NCBI GenBank assembly: GCA_963746955.1
Contig: CAVVDR010000009.1
Coordinates: 372,001-436,000, forward strand
Source of the DNA: DASQBT01 sp963746955
Lineage (GTDB): Bacteria > Pseudomonadota > Gammaproteobacteria > Burkholderiales > Thiobacillaceae
Direction of reading: 5' to 3'
DNA length: 64,000 bases
How positions within the stretch are numbered: position 1 is the first letter of the stretch; each line of letters starts with the position of its first letter. The notes beneath the pieces are model-generated. The model was not told where the DNA came from. It did no database searches and saw nothing but the letters and a program-made list of their open reading frames with translations. Below, piece after piece: positions 25,084 through 34,773 of this stretch. The translations under genes were made by a program, and so were the position numbers.

Positions 25084-27348
25084 TTAGCGCAGAGACATGC
25101 GCTCATCAAGAACGCGAGGAGTCAGGAAGATAAGAAGCTCCACCTTCTGCTCCTCCTTGTGGTTATTCTTGAACAGGTTGCCGAAGAAGGGGATGTCGCC
25201 CAAGAACGGCACTTTCTGAATATCTTCGCGCTTGATGGTCTCGTATATTCCTCCCAACACAGCGGTTTCCCCATTGTTGACACGGACCTGGGTCTTGACG
25301 CGTTTGTTGGCGATTACCGGCAAGGAGTCAGCCGTCACTGTCGTTATGGTCGACGACACTGAATCTTTCTGAACCTCGACAGTCATGACAACGGAGTCGT
25401 TGTTCAGGACCTGTGGATCGACCAGCAGGCAAAGCAGCACATCCTTGAAAGTAACCGTCTGAGTGACGGTGCCGCCAGTCGCCGTTGTCGTAATGTAGGG
25501 AATGGATGAGCCTTGCAGAATTGCCGCAGGTCTGCCATTCGAGGTAACCACGCGCGGATTGGAGATGATCTTGCCGCGGCCATCCGCCTCCAATGCCTGA
25601 AGCTCCAGGCTGATAAGATTGCCTGTGGCGGCATTCAAAAGCGTCAGGCCCAAGGCTGCCGGTGTGCCGCCCGCCGTCAGTGCGGGTGCACCCAAGGATA
25701 CATGGTTCACAAGACTAAGAGGGGTGGTGCCCGGGGCATTAGCTAGAGAAGCACTTTGGCTCCCGCCGATACCAATACCAACATGATGTTTCCCACCGCC
25801 AACCTGTTCGCTAAGACCCGTACCCAACTTGATGCCCAACGTGCGGCCAAACTCCTCATCTGCAATTACTATGCGGGCATCGATCATTACCTGCTTGGCG
25901 GGCACATCGATCTTGGCGAGCAGTTGACGGACCTCGTCAATTTTTCTGGCCGTATCATTGATAATCAGCGTGTTGGTCTTCAGTTCATAACTTGCCCGGC
26001 CACGCTTGGACAGGATTTTCTGGTCAGTCGCTCCCTGTGCCGTCTGGGCTGACTGTGCGGCTCCGGTGATACCTACCGCTGTCGTCGAGCAGGTTGCCTT
26101 GTTTTCCGCGGCATTCTGCCCGGAATTCGTCCCTGTGTTTCCGTATAGCATCGCCTGGGCTTCATCCGCACGCAGATAATTGAGCGTAATGTATTCTGTA
26201 ACCAATGGTTCCAGGTCATCCACCGCGGCCTTGCCTTCAAGATCCAGCTTCTCCTTGTTCAGCAGTTCATCCTTGGGTGCAATCCAGATCACGTTGCCAT
26301 TGACCCGCTTGTCCAGTCCCTTGGTTTGCATGATCAGGTCCAGCGCCTGGTCCCACGGCACATCCTTGAGACGCAGCGTCAGGCTGCCAGTGACGGTGTC
26401 GCTCGCAATGATGTTTAGACCGGTGAAATCTGCAATTACCTGAAGCACAGACCGAACTTCCACATTCTGGAAATTGAGCGAGAGCTTCTCGCCGGTGTAT
26501 TTGACTTTGCCATCTGGAGTCTTTCTTACGCCATCAGTTGAAGGTTTCACCTCGACAATGAACTGATTGTCTGTCTGGTAGGCGGAATATTCCCATTCCC
26601 CCTCTGGTTCGATCACCATGCGGGTGCTGTCGCCCAGAGTATAGCTTTCCACGACTTTTACTGGGGTCGCAAAGTCCGATACATCCAGACGGCGTTGCAG
26701 GGCTTTGGGCAGTTCGGTATCGACAAAATCCACCGTGACCCCCTTGGCTTGCTGGCGAATATTTATCCCGGTCTGGGCGTCTGCCAAGGTCGTGACAATG
26801 CGCGCCTCGCCATTGGGACCACGACGGAAATCAATGTCGCGAATCGCGTGCCGGGCCGCCGACGGCGCAGCCTCGGCAAACTGGGGCGACGCATTGGCCG
26901 GTGCAGACGCCGCGCCAAGACTGTCCCCGAGCGATACCAACAGATATTTGCCGTCAATCTTGGCGTCGTATTCAACGGATCTGTTCAAGTTCAATACGAG
27001 GCGGGTGCGATTGCCAGCCTGGATCACGTTGACGCTGACCAGCGGGCCCAGATTGGCTTCAATTGTATTCTTGCCCACCCCATTGCCCGTGTCGGTAAGA
27101 TCGAGTGCAATACGCGGTGGATTACTAACGGAAAATCCAGCGGGCGTATTTTTCAGGGCCTGCTTCAGGCCCACCCTGAGCACCACCTTGCCCCCTGGCA
27201 GTACAACTGGCTCAACAGTCAGCACAGAATTGGAGGTTGGCGGAAGGCTGTCCGCCTTGGCCTGAAGCCCGACTACCAAGAATGCGGCCAGCCACATCCA
27301 AGCAAAATAGCGGGCGGTAACGGAGGGAAAATGGGCCAGTTTATTCAT
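25084..27348 (-). CDS. pilQ: Type IV pilus secretin PilQ
   Basis: A 754-residue outer-membrane secretin. After a signal peptide (WLAAFLVVGLQAKA) come two AMIN domains that bind peptidoglycan (about residues 45-130 and 165-240), an STN domain (EKLSLNFQNVEVRSVLQVIA), N0/N1 ring domains with TEYITLNYLRADEAQAM and the beta-barrel secretin core (NPRVVTSNGRPAAILQGSSI, VNNGETAVLGGI, VPFLGDIPFFGNLF). The gate forms the exit pore for pili. The ATG at 27348 follows GAGG; an in-frame ATG 15 bp upstream overlaps pilP as ATGA. Last pil gene of pilMNOPQ. Confidence 0.95.
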   Translation of the reverse strand: MNKLAHFPSVTARYFAWMWLAAFLVVGLQAKADSLPPTSNSVLTVEPVVLPGGKVVLRVGLKQALKNTPAGFSVSNPPRIALDLTDTGNGVGKNTIEANLGPLVSVNVIQAGNRTRLVLNLNRSVEYDAKIDGKYLLVSLGDSLGAASAPANASPQFAEAAPSAARHAIRDIDFRRGPNGEARIVTTLADAQTGINIRQQAKGVTVDFVDTELPKALQRRLDVSDFATPVKVVESYTLGDSTRMVIEPEGEWEYSAYQTDNQFIVEVKPSTDGVRKTPDGKVKYTGEKLSLNFQNVEVRSVLQVIADFTGLNIIASDTVTGSLTLRLKDVPWDQALDLIMQTKGLDKRVNGNVIWIAPKDELLNKEKLDLEGKAAVDDLEPLVTEYITLNYLRADEAQAMLYGNTGTNSGQNAAENKATCSTTAVGITGAAQSAQTAQGATDQKILSKRGRASYELKTNTLIINDTARKIDEVRQLLAKIDVPAKQVMIDARIVIADEEFGRTLGIKLGTGLSEQVGGGKHHVGIGIGGSQSASLANAPGTTPLSLVNHVSLGAPALTAGGTPAALGLTLLNAATGNLISLELQALEADGRGKIISNPRVVTSNGRPAAILQGSSIPYITTTATGGTVTQTVTFKDVLLCLLVDPQVLNNDSVVMTVEVQKDSVSSTITTVTADSLPVIANKRVKTQVRVNNGETAVLGGIYETIKREDIQKVPFLGDIPFFGNLFKNNHKEEQKVELLIFLTPRVLDERMSLR

Positions 27349-27359
27349 GTCAGCCTCGA

Positions 27360-27860
27360 TCATTCTTGCAAAGTTAGGGTACTGTCGCGCGCGGTCCAGT
27401 CACCTGCACTGTCCTGCACAATCTCTCTCAGTTTCACTTCGGAGTCGCTTATACCGACCACCATGCCAAAATTCTGACCGATGTAATTCCCTTTGTGTAC
27501 ATGGTAGATGGTGTTATCGGGGGTCTTGATCACCGCCTGGAACACACCCTTCTTTTCCAGGACACCGACCATCTTCAGGGTCTCCAGCGAGTAGGCCTCC
27601 AGTGGCTCCCTGGGCCGTGCCAGATCTGGCTGCAATCCGCCTCCGCTCCCTTTGGGCGACAGCTTGCGTGGCTTGAACGGGTCTGGCAATTCAAACGCAT
27701 TGTACTCGAACGGCTCGTAAGGCTTGACCGTGGGCAGGGGTTCCACTTTGCCCTGCAGGTCCTTCCCGGTGTCCGCGACAAACCTTTCCAAGTCGCTCTT
27801 GCCCCCGAGGCTGCAACCGGCGAGGATCAGGCCAAGCACAAGGCAGGCGAGCTTCTTCAT
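27360..27860 (-). CDS. pilP: Type IV pilus inner-membrane lipoprotein PilP
   Basis: A 166-residue lipoprotein with a lipobox LAGC at residues 14-17 after a short signal (MKKLACLVLGLI). The later VEPLPTVKPYEPFEYNA, the proline-rich linker, and the beta-domain (LKMVGVLEKKGVFQAVIKTP, then VHKGNYIGQNFG) are characteristic. PilP links the PilN-PilO dimer to PilQ. ATGA overlaps with both neighbours show translational coupling. Confidence 0.94.
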   Translation of the reverse strand: MKKLACLVLGLILAGCSLGGKSDLERFVADTGKDLQGKVEPLPTVKPYEPFEYNAFELPDPFKPRKLSPKGSGGGLQPDLARPREPLEAYSLETLKMVGVLEKKGVFQAVIKTPDNTIYHVHKGNYIGQNFGMVVGISDSEVKLREIVQDSAGDWTARDSTLTLQE

Positions 27861-28483
27861 TTTTTGCCCCCCTTACCCTTCTTCATGGCCTGTTGCTGCG
27901 CGGTGATTTCATCTTCGTCCAAATAACGATAGGTGTTGGCCGTTGCGTCCATCGTCAGCGCGCCGTCCTTCTGAGGCGTAATGGCGATGTCATGCAAGGT
28001 CACGATCCGTGGCAGCTTGGCGACATCGCTGGTAAAGGCGGCTATGTCGTGGTAGCCCCCTGTCACTTTGATGTTGATTGGGGTCTTCGCATAGAAATCA
28101 CTCCTGACTTCCGCTTCCGGCTTGAACAAATCGAACTGCAGGCCACGACCCAGCCCAGCCTGGTTGACGTCGGTAATCAGCGCGTCCATTTCCTGGCGGT
28201 TGGGCAACTGTTTCAACAGCGCACCAAAGGCCTGTTCAATATCCTTGAGTTGCTGTTGATACGCCTGCAAATTGATCGCTTGGCCTTTCTTGGTAACAAA
28301 TGTGGCCTTCAACTCCTGTTCCTTGCGCTGGCCCACTTCCAGAGTGTCGAGGCCGGATTTCCAGTCGAACCACCACCCTGCACCGGTAATTAACAGGAAG
28401 AGCAGTCCAAGCGCGAGGAACTTGGCACCCAAGGGCCAATCGGCAAGGGTTTTCAAATTCAGATTATTCAGGTCGAGGTTCAT
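27857..28483 (-). CDS. pilO: Type IV pilus alignment protein PilO
   Basis: A 208-residue bitopic inner-membrane protein. The short cytoplasmic N-terminus (MNLDLNNLNLKTLADWPLG) is followed by one helix (FLALGLLFLLITGAGWWF), a coiled-coil stretch (KKGQAINLQAYQQQLKDIEQ) and a ferredoxin-like periplasmic domain ending KTPINIKVTGGYHDIAAF. It pairs with PilN. The C-terminal Lys/Gly-rich end (KKGKGGKK) is a minor oddity. Coupled by ATGA overlaps. Confidence 0.94.
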   Translation of the reverse strand: MNLDLNNLNLKTLADWPLGAKFLALGLLFLLITGAGWWFDWKSGLDTLEVGQRKEQELKATFVTKKGQAINLQAYQQQLKDIEQAFGALLKQLPNRQEMDALITDVNQAGLGRGLQFDLFKPEAEVRSDFYAKTPINIKVTGGYHDIAAFTSDVAKLPRIVTLHDIAITPQKDGALTMDATANTYRYLDEDEITAQQQAMKKGKGGKK

Positions 28484-29061
28484 GCCTTAGCCCCTTTGGC
28501 CGGCTTGTTTTCTGCCTGCTGGTGGGTTTCCTTAACGGTCAGCACAAACTCATTGGCGCGCAGGTTGTTGACTGTGGCCGCCTTTATTTCCACCAAGGTG
28601 GCCTGTTCAAGCCAAGGGGATGCATCAAGATTACGCATCAGTGTGGAAACCCGGGCACTGGATTGGGTGTATCCATCAATGGTGATCGTATCGCCCACCT
28701 GTTTAAATGACTTGAGATAAAGCCCTTCTGGCAAGCGCCGGATCATTTCATCAAACAGATGCACCACTTCCGTCCGGTCTGACTGGAGGGTCTCTACAAC
28801 ATTTTTGCGCGCCAGCAGGTTTTGGGTCTGTTGCTTTATCTCGTTTATCTTTCCAATCTGCGTTTCCAACTTGGCAATTTCAGCCTGCAGGTACTGGTTG
28901 CGGGATTCCTGGTTAGCCTGGCGCGCCGCAATTACGGTATGTCCGAAAATGACCACCGCCACACCCGCGATCAGGGCCGCAGCGAGCATGAAATTGAATT
29001 GCCGACGCCGGGCAGCCCTCTTAAGCTCCCGATGGGGGAGCAGATTTACGCGTATGCTCAT
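28480..29061 (-). CDS. pilN: Type IV pilus alignment protein PilN
   Basis: A 193-residue bitopic protein. The conserved N-terminal tail INLLPHR-type motif reads RVNLLPHRELKRAARR and docks into PilM. One helix (FMLAAALIAGVAVVIFGHTV), a coiled coil (YLQAEIAKLETQIGKINEIK) and a periplasmic domain follow (LPEGLYLKSFKQVGDTITID). Overlaps pilM and pilO by ATGA. Confidence 0.95.
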   Translation of the reverse strand: MSIRVNLLPHRELKRAARRRQFNFMLAAALIAGVAVVIFGHTVIAARQANQESRNQYLQAEIAKLETQIGKINEIKQQTQNLLARKNVVETLQSDRTEVVHLFDEMIRRLPEGLYLKSFKQVGDTITIDGYTQSSARVSTLMRNLDASPWLEQATLVEIKAATVNNLRANEFVLTVKETHQQAENKPAKGAKA

Positions 29062-30146
29062 TGTGGGTCGAATCTCCGCAATGCAAGGCCGCAGGCCACA
29101 AACAAGGCCGGCGCGTCATTCGCCAGTTCCTGGGGACGAATCTTGGATCCTACCGCCATGTTGGAAAACGGATTTGCAACCATGGTGGGAATCCCCGTTC
29201 GATTGGCTACCACGTCATCCAGTCCCGGTATCATGGCGCCACCACCGGCCAACAGGATTTGATCAACCTTGTGGAACTGGGTTGATGTCGTAAACAGATG
29301 AAGGGCGCGACCGATTTCCATAGCCAGCGTTTCGCTATAGGGCTGCAAAACCTCCGCTTCGTAATTCTCTGGCAGCGTGCCCTTGCGCTTCGCAATTTCA
29401 GCCTCTTCGCTGGTCATGCCGTAGCGGCGGGAAATTTCTTGATTGAGCTGGCTGCCGCCGAATCCATGGTCACGCAAGTATACAGAGTCGTTGTCATGGA
29501 GAATGTTGATGTGCATAGCGCTGGCGCCGATATCCATGATGGCAACGGTTTGACCTGCGCCCCCGCCCGCCAGCTGGTTTGCCATGGCTTCATACGCTAG
29601 TTGAGTGGCATAGGCTTCCACGTCCATCACCAGGGATTTCAGCCCGGAAGCCTCAGCCGCCGCCACCCGGTCTTCAACTTTCTCTTTGCGCGCAGCTGCC
29701 AGTAAGATCTGGACATCATCGGGGCTATTGGCTGCAGGTCCCAGCACCTGAAAATCCAGATTCACTTCATCCAGGGAAAAAGGGATGACTTGGTTGGCTT
29801 CACTCTCCACCTGATTTTCCAACTCAATGCCCGTCAGGGTCGCAGGAACCAATATCTTCTTGGTAATCACCGCATTGGAAGGGAGCGCCATGGCGACATG
29901 TTTAATGCTGGAGCCCAAGGCTTTACAGGCGCGTCGGATTGTCTCCGTCACCTGCTCCATATTGACAATGTTGCCTTCATTAACTGAATCCTTGGGCAGA
30001 GGCTCGATAATGTAGCGCTCCACCCGATAGGCTCCCTTGCCAGTATCTGACAATTCCACCAACTTGACGGATGTGGAACTGACATCCAGCCCCAGCATAG
30101 GCGGTGTATTGGTGGTAAATCCATCCAGGCTGAGATCGAATCGCAA
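29058..30146 (-). CDS. pilM: Type IV pilus assembly ATPase-fold protein PilM
   Basis: A 362-residue actin-like (FtsA fold) cytoplasmic protein. Key segments are LGLDVSSTSVKLVELS near the N-terminus, AIMDIGASAMHINILHD and LLAGGGAMIPGLDDVV. It binds PilN at the membrane and recruits the pilus motor. The start is a TTG with AAAAGGAAAC upstream. First gene of the pilMNOPQ-aroK transcript, divergent from the PBP1A gene, the classical arrangement in this group. Confidence 0.94.
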   Translation of the reverse strand: MRFDLSLDGFTTNTPPMLGLDVSSTSVKLVELSDTGKGAYRVERYIIEPLPKDSVNEGNIVNMEQVTETIRRACKALGSSIKHVAMALPSNAVITKKILVPATLTGIELENQVESEANQVIPFSLDEVNLDFQVLGPAANSPDDVQILLAAARKEKVEDRVAAAEASGLKSLVMDVEAYATQLAYEAMANQLAGGGAGQTVAIMDIGASAMHINILHDNDSVYLRDHGFGGSQLNQEISRRYGMTSEEAEIAKRKGTLPENYEAEVLQPYSETLAMEIGRALHLFTTSTQFHKVDQILLAGGGAMIPGLDDVVANRTGIPTMVANPFSNMAVGSKIRPQELANDAPALFVACGLALRRFDPQ

Positions 30147-30295
30147 AGAAGTTTCCTTTTGATTTTATTAAGTTGTCGCCAAATACTTAGACTTGTATTT
30201 AAATCCTATCAGCAACACATCGAAACCCAAAATGATATTCAGGGTCTGAACACATAATTGCCACTGTGTGTCCAAATCCCAACACACATAACGCC

Positions 30296-30301
30296 TATAA
30301 T
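30296..30301 (+). promoter_or_regulatory. Candidate -10 box for the PBP1A gene
   Basis: A perfect TATAAT lies 26 bp before the PBP1A ATG. There is no good -35 at the usual distance, so it may be an activator-dependent or extended promoter. Predicted leader about 20 nt. Confidence 0.35.
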
Positions 30302-30326
30302 CCCTCAAACTTTAGCGAGTACTTAG

Positions 30327-32648
30327 ATGTTTTCAAAGTGGTGGCATTACGCCCTGACCCTTGCTCTGGGCTTGGGCATAGTAGGAACGGCTCTTGCTGG
30401 CCTCGCGGCAGTGCTCATCTACCCAAAGCTCCCCCCTCTTGAAGCCCTAACCGACTATAAGCCGAAGCAACCCTTGCGCATCTATTCCAGCGATGGTGCC
30501 TTGCTGGGCGAATTTGGCGAGGAACGCCGCGCTTTTGTGTCAATTGGCAAGGTGCCCCAGCGTATGAAGCAGGCCATCATTGCCGCCGAAGATGAGCGTT
30601 TTTACCAGCATGGAGGCGTGGACACGATGGGTATTCTGCGCGCCGCCGTAGCCAATTTGGTCTCGGGAGGCGCAAAAGAGGGTGCCAGCACGATCACCAT
30701 GCAGGTCGCACGCAATTTCTTCTTGTCCAGGGAAAAGACACTCACGCGCAAAATGTCGGAGGTCTTGCTGGCTATGAAGATCGAACACAATCTCTCCAAG
30801 GATAAGATACTCGAACTTTATATCAATCAGATCTATCTCGGGCAGCGTGCCTACGGGTTCGAGGCCGCATCCCGCACCTACTTCGGCAAACCGATGGACA
30901 AACTGTCCCTGGCAGAAACGGCCATGCTCGCCGGATTGCCCAAAGGCCCTTCACTCTATAACCCGGTAATCAATCCGCAGCGTGCCCAAGCCCGTCAACA
31001 TTATGTTCTAGGCCGGATGAAAAGCCTGCGCATGATTACCGATGCGGAATACCGCAAGGCGCTGGAACAAGAACTCGTGGTGCGAAAAGAAAAGCAAATC
31101 GTTGATGTACCCGCGGACTTTGTCGCCGAAATGGTCCGTCAGGCCCTATTTCAACAATATGGCGAGTCGCTCTACAGCACCGGATTCAAAGCCTACACCA
31201 CTATACGCAGAGACCAGCAGCTTGCGGCCAATCAGGCGCTGCAAAATGGTTTGATAAATTACGATCAACGGCATAGTTACCGGGGCCCCGAAAGCCATCT
31301 GAATTTGCCGAGAGATGAGGCTGGCCGCGATAAATTAATCGCTGATACGCTTGATGAACTGGGTGCCGTCAACGGCCTTGAGCCAGGTGTGCTATTACAA
31401 ATTTCTTCCAAATTACTCGTAGTAGGCTTGGCAAACGGCACCCGCCTAGAGGTCCTGCCAGCCGGATTCAAGCTGGCGGCCGATTGGCTGCCCGGCAAAA
31501 AATTACGCAAAGCTCATAAGCTGGTTGAGGGCGACGTGGTCCGCGTCGTGCAGGACAAGGACGGGAAATGGCGCTTGAGCCAGATTCCTGAAGCTGAGGC
31601 GGCACTGGTCGCGGTAGATACAGCCAGCGGCGGGATCACTGCTCTCGTGGGTGGTTTTGATTACGCACGCAATAAGTTCAACCATGCGACGCAGGCCTGG
31701 CGCCAACCAGGCTCAAGTTTCAAACCCTTTATCTATTCTGCCGCACTGGAAAAAGGCTTTACGCCCGCTACCATAATTGATGACGCACCCTTGACCCTGT
31801 CTGCCGAAGAGGCCGGTGGCACTGCATGGGAGCCCAAGAACTTTGACAACCAATATTCCGGTCCGGTGCGCATGCGCACCGCCCTGACCCGTTCCCTGAA
31901 TATGGTATCCATTCGGATATTGCAGGGAATCGGCCCCTACTATGCCAGGGACTATATCAAGCGGTTTGGCTTTGACCCGGCCCGCCACCCCCCTTACCTC
32001 ACCATGGCATTGGGAGCCGGATCGGTTACGCCCTTGCAACTGGCAGGCGGCTACGCCGTATTCGCAAATGGTGGTTATGCGGTCAAACCCTATCTAATAG
32101 ACCGAGTCGTCGATGGGCAAGGCCTGGTGGTAATGCAGTCCAAACCCTACCGACCGGGAATCGAAGCTCCCCGCGTGATCGACGCGCGAAACGCGTTCAT
32201 CATGACCAACATGATGCAAGACGTGGTCCGCTACGGGACAGGCGCACGCGCAAGCCAATTGGGCCGTTCCGATATCGCCGGCAAGACCGGAACTACAAAT
32301 GATCAGCGGGATGGCTGGTTTGCCGGTTACAACCCAGATCTGGTGGCCGTTGTCTGGGTCGGGTTTGATCAGCCCCGCTCGCTTGGTCCTGGGGAAACGG
32401 GAAGCCAGGCGGCCCTGCCCATCTGGATGGAATTCATGGCAAAGGCGCTGCGATACCTGCCGCAAAAATCGTTTACTGTGCCAGCAGGTGTGATAACCGC
32501 ACAGGTAAACGCCCAAACAGGCGCGCCTGTGGCAGACGGAGAGCCAGGAGGCATATCCGAGTACTTCTATCAGGAATATGCCCCGTCCCAAGGCCTGTCG
32601 ATTCCGGTGGAAAGCGACCATAACCCCTTGGCACCGGACCTCATATGA
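30327..32648 (+). CDS. mrcA: Penicillin-binding protein 1A (bifunctional)
   Basis: A 773-residue class A PBP. An N-terminal membrane anchor (LTLALGLGIVGTALAGLAAV) precedes a GT51 transglycosylase domain (AIIAAEDERFYQHGG, GASTITMQVARNFFLS, KDKILELYINQIYLG). An OB-like insert follows, then the transpeptidase with SxxK (Ser463, GSSFKPF) and KTGT (Lys653, AGKTGTTNDQ). It polymerises and crosslinks peptidoglycan in the periplasm. It overlaps the next gene by ATGA, suggesting a two-gene operon. Confidence 0.95.
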   Translation: MFSKWWHYALTLALGLGIVGTALAGLAAVLIYPKLPPLEALTDYKPKQPLRIYSSDGALLGEFGEERRAFVSIGKVPQRMKQAIIAAEDERFYQHGGVDTMGILRAAVANLVSGGAKEGASTITMQVARNFFLSREKTLTRKMSEVLLAMKIEHNLSKDKILELYINQIYLGQRAYGFEAASRTYFGKPMDKLSLAETAMLAGLPKGPSLYNPVINPQRAQARQHYVLGRMKSLRMITDAEYRKALEQELVVRKEKQIVDVPADFVAEMVRQALFQQYGESLYSTGFKAYTTIRRDQQLAANQALQNGLINYDQRHSYRGPESHLNLPRDEAGRDKLIADTLDELGAVNGLEPGVLLQISSKLLVVGLANGTRLEVLPAGFKLAADWLPGKKLRKAHKLVEGDVVRVVQDKDGKWRLSQIPEAEAALVAVDTASGGITALVGGFDYARNKFNHATQAWRQPGSSFKPFIYSAALEKGFTPATIIDDAPLTLSAEEAGGTAWEPKNFDNQYSGPVRMRTALTRSLNMVSIRILQGIGPYYARDYIKRFGFDPARHPPYLTMALGAGSVTPLQLAGGYAVFANGGYAVKPYLIDRVVDGQGLVVMQSKPYRPGIEAPRVIDARNAFIMTNMMQDVVRYGTGARASQLGRSDIAGKTGTTNDQRDGWFAGYNPDLVAVVWVGFDQPRSLGPGETGSQAALPIWMEFMAKALRYLPQKSFTVPAGVITAQVNAQTGAPVADGEPGGISEYFYQEYAPSQGLSIPVESDHNPLAPDLI

Positions 32649-33223
32649 AGACTCAGGACATGCGCCGGCTTATCGCGTTTGAAGCGGCCCGGCAGATCGC
32701 GGGCGATGGCGGCCTGGATTATGGGGCGGCCAAACGTAAGGCGGCCAAGCATCTTGGGGCGCCGGATAGCCGAAATCTGCCGGATAACCAGGAAATCGAA
32801 GAAGCCCTGCGCAGTTATCAGTCTCTGTATCAGGGTGACGTCCAAAGGAACCACTTGAGCCATCTTCGACGCTTGGCGCTGGAATACATGACCCTGCTCG
32901 AAGCCTTCGACCCCCATCTGACCGGCCCAGTGTTGACAGGTACAGCCGGGCGCCATTCCGATATCAATTTGCAACTGTTTGGGGATGATGAGAAGGAACT
33001 GGCCTTTTTTCTGCTCAACCGCAGAATCGACTACACCCACGGGGAAGCCCACTTTGGCCAGACCGGCTATCCCAGCTTCAGGATACATGATCCGCGCGCA
33101 GCACTTGAATTGCTCCTTTGCCCTCGCGCCGCGCTGGGGCAGTTGAAGCGCAATCAAGCCGACGGCAGCCCGCGCCGAGTCCGTCTCGCCCAAGTCAAGG
33201 CGCTGTTGTCGGTTGGCCCATAA
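32645..33223 (+). CDS. Conserved hypothetical protein, possible nucleotidyltransferase-like fold
   Basis: A 192-residue soluble protein with no signal peptide or membrane helix. The N-terminal half is helical with many charged residues (RRLIAFEAARQIAGDGGLDY, AKRKAAKHLG). A central motif LTGTAGRHSDINLQLFGDDE recalls the G-S...DxD strand of MNT-type nucleotidyltransferases (usually GSxARGxSDIDL), but the second acidic residue is Asn here. I do not assign a function. The ATG overlaps the PBP1A stop, so both are co-translated, suggesting a cell-envelope link. Confidence 0.75.
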   Translation: MKTQDMRRLIAFEAARQIAGDGGLDYGAAKRKAAKHLGAPDSRNLPDNQEIEEALRSYQSLYQGDVQRNHLSHLRRLALEYMTLLEAFDPHLTGPVLTGTAGRHSDINLQLFGDDEKELAFFLLNRRIDYTHGEAHFGQTGYPSFRIHDPRAALELLLCPRAALGQLKRNQADGSPRRVRLAQVKALLSVGP

Positions 33224-33374
33224 ATCCCAATCATGCTCGCACTTCCGTTCAAACTATTGGCCTAGCAGCACCCGTTTGTCGGCTCACTGGTACTTTTAAG
33301 ATTGTCATCATCAGCGGCCCTGGCATAGATCCTGCTCGACGTCAGTTGTTACCAAAAAGAAGAGTGATGTCAGC

Positions 33375-34766
33375 GTGATCCGATTCTTCAGGCACTACAT
33401 TCCTATCGGCGTAATTGCGCTGGTAATACTCGAAGGCCTGGTCCTCATTGGCGCCTTGTATCTCGGCGTGAGCGTGCGCTTTACCGAAGGGCTGCCCCAA
33501 TCGGTCGGTCCCTTGCTTCCGCGCGCCCTCTCTTTCGCTATCGTGATGTTGACACTTATGGCGGCACTCGGTATGTATGACTGGGAATGGCGCAGCGGGC
33601 TGCGCTCCCTGCTGCTGCGGCTCGGCATGGCTTTCGTGTTGGGTCTCGTACTAATGAGCCTGCTGTTCTACCTGTTCCCGGATGAGCTTTACCTGGGTCG
33701 CGGTGTCTTCCTCATGGCTCTGGGTACCGGCCTGGCGACCGTGCTCTTTATCCGGCTTGGATTCTGGCGCTGGTCATCCATGGCAGCACTCAAGACCCGG
33801 GTCATGGTGCTGGGCTCCGGCAGTCGGGCCGCCAAGATCGACGAAATATTGACTAAACAAGGCGCCGCATCCAGCGTGCAGGTGGTGGGATACTTGCCCC
33901 TTGCGGGCACCCATCATTTCATCTCCCATGATCAAATCCTCGACACTTCTGAGCCTCTCGCCATATTGGCGGAGCGGCTACAGGTCGATGAAATTATTCT
34001 TGCCGTTCGCGAACGGCGAGGCGGCGCACTGCCAGTCGCGGACTTGCTGGATTGCAAACTCAATGGTATCCGCGTACTCGAACTATCCACCTTTTTCGAG
34101 CGGGAGAACGGTCACCTCCAACTGGATTCCCTGAATGCGAGTTGGATGATCCTCGGTGACGGATTTCACCAAGGCATGCTGAGAGACACCGTCAAGCGCA
34201 TGTTCGATGTCGTGATGAGTCTGGCGCTGTTATGCCTTAGCCTCCCGTTCATGGTCCTAACCGCCGTGGCCATCAAGCTTGAAAGCGCAGGTCCGGTCTT
34301 CTACCGGCAGGAGCGGGTTGGGCAACATGGGCGCCCGTTTACCATTTTCAAGTTCCGTAGCATGCGAATGGATGCGGAATCGGACGGCAAACCTCGCTGG
34401 GCCAAGACGGACGATGAGCGCACGACCCGAGTGGGCCGCTTCATTCGCAAAGCCCGGATAGATGAACTCCCACAAACCTTTAACGTCTTCATGGGCGACA
34501 TGAGCTTTGTCGGACCGCGACCCGAACGTCCCTATTTTGTCGCGGAATTAAGCCAGCAAATTCCCTATTACGCAGTGCGCCATACGATCAAGCCGGGCAT
34601 CACGGGGTGGGCGCAGGTTCGCTATTCTTATGGCGCCAGCGTGGATGACTCGCTGGAAAAGCTGCAATATGATTTGTATTACGTCAAAAACCACAGTCTT
34701 TTTCTGGATCTTATGATTCTGTTCCAAACCGTACAGGTTGTCTTGTGGGGCAAGGGAGCGCGTTGA
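33375..34766 (+). CDS. Sugar transferase of the exosortase A / PEP-CTERM system (TIGR03013 type)
   Basis: A 463-residue polyprenyl-phosphate sugar-1-phosphate transferase. Four to five N-terminal helices and a Rossmann-like segment (LKTRVMVLGSGSRAAKIDEI) precede a further helix and the bacterial transferase domain: KRMFDVVMSLALLC, PVFYRQERVGQHGRPF, FKFRSMRMDAE, ARIDELPQTFNVFMGDMSFV, GPRPERP and KPGITGWAQV. It starts glycan synthesis by loading a sugar phosphate onto undecaprenyl phosphate. The GTG start follows a short intergenic region. It lies directly before prsK, a fixed order in exosortase-A systems. Confidence 0.92.
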   Translation: MIRFFRHYIPIGVIALVILEGLVLIGALYLGVSVRFTEGLPQSVGPLLPRALSFAIVMLTLMAALGMYDWEWRSGLRSLLLRLGMAFVLGLVLMSLLFYLFPDELYLGRGVFLMALGTGLATVLFIRLGFWRWSSMAALKTRVMVLGSGSRAAKIDEILTKQGAASSVQVVGYLPLAGTHHFISHDQILDTSEPLAILAERLQVDEIILAVRERRGGALPVADLLDCKLNGIRVLELSTFFERENGHLQLDSLNASWMILGDGFHQGMLRDTVKRMFDVVMSLALLCLSLPFMVLTAVAIKLESAGPVFYRQERVGQHGRPFTIFKFRSMRMDAESDGKPRWAKTDDERTTRVGRFIRKARIDELPQTFNVFMGDMSFVGPRPERPYFVAELSQQIPYYAVRHTIKPGITGWAQVRYSYGASVDDSLEKLQYDLYYVKNHSLFLDLMILFQTVQVVLWGKGAR

Positions 34767-34773
34767 GCCGGAC

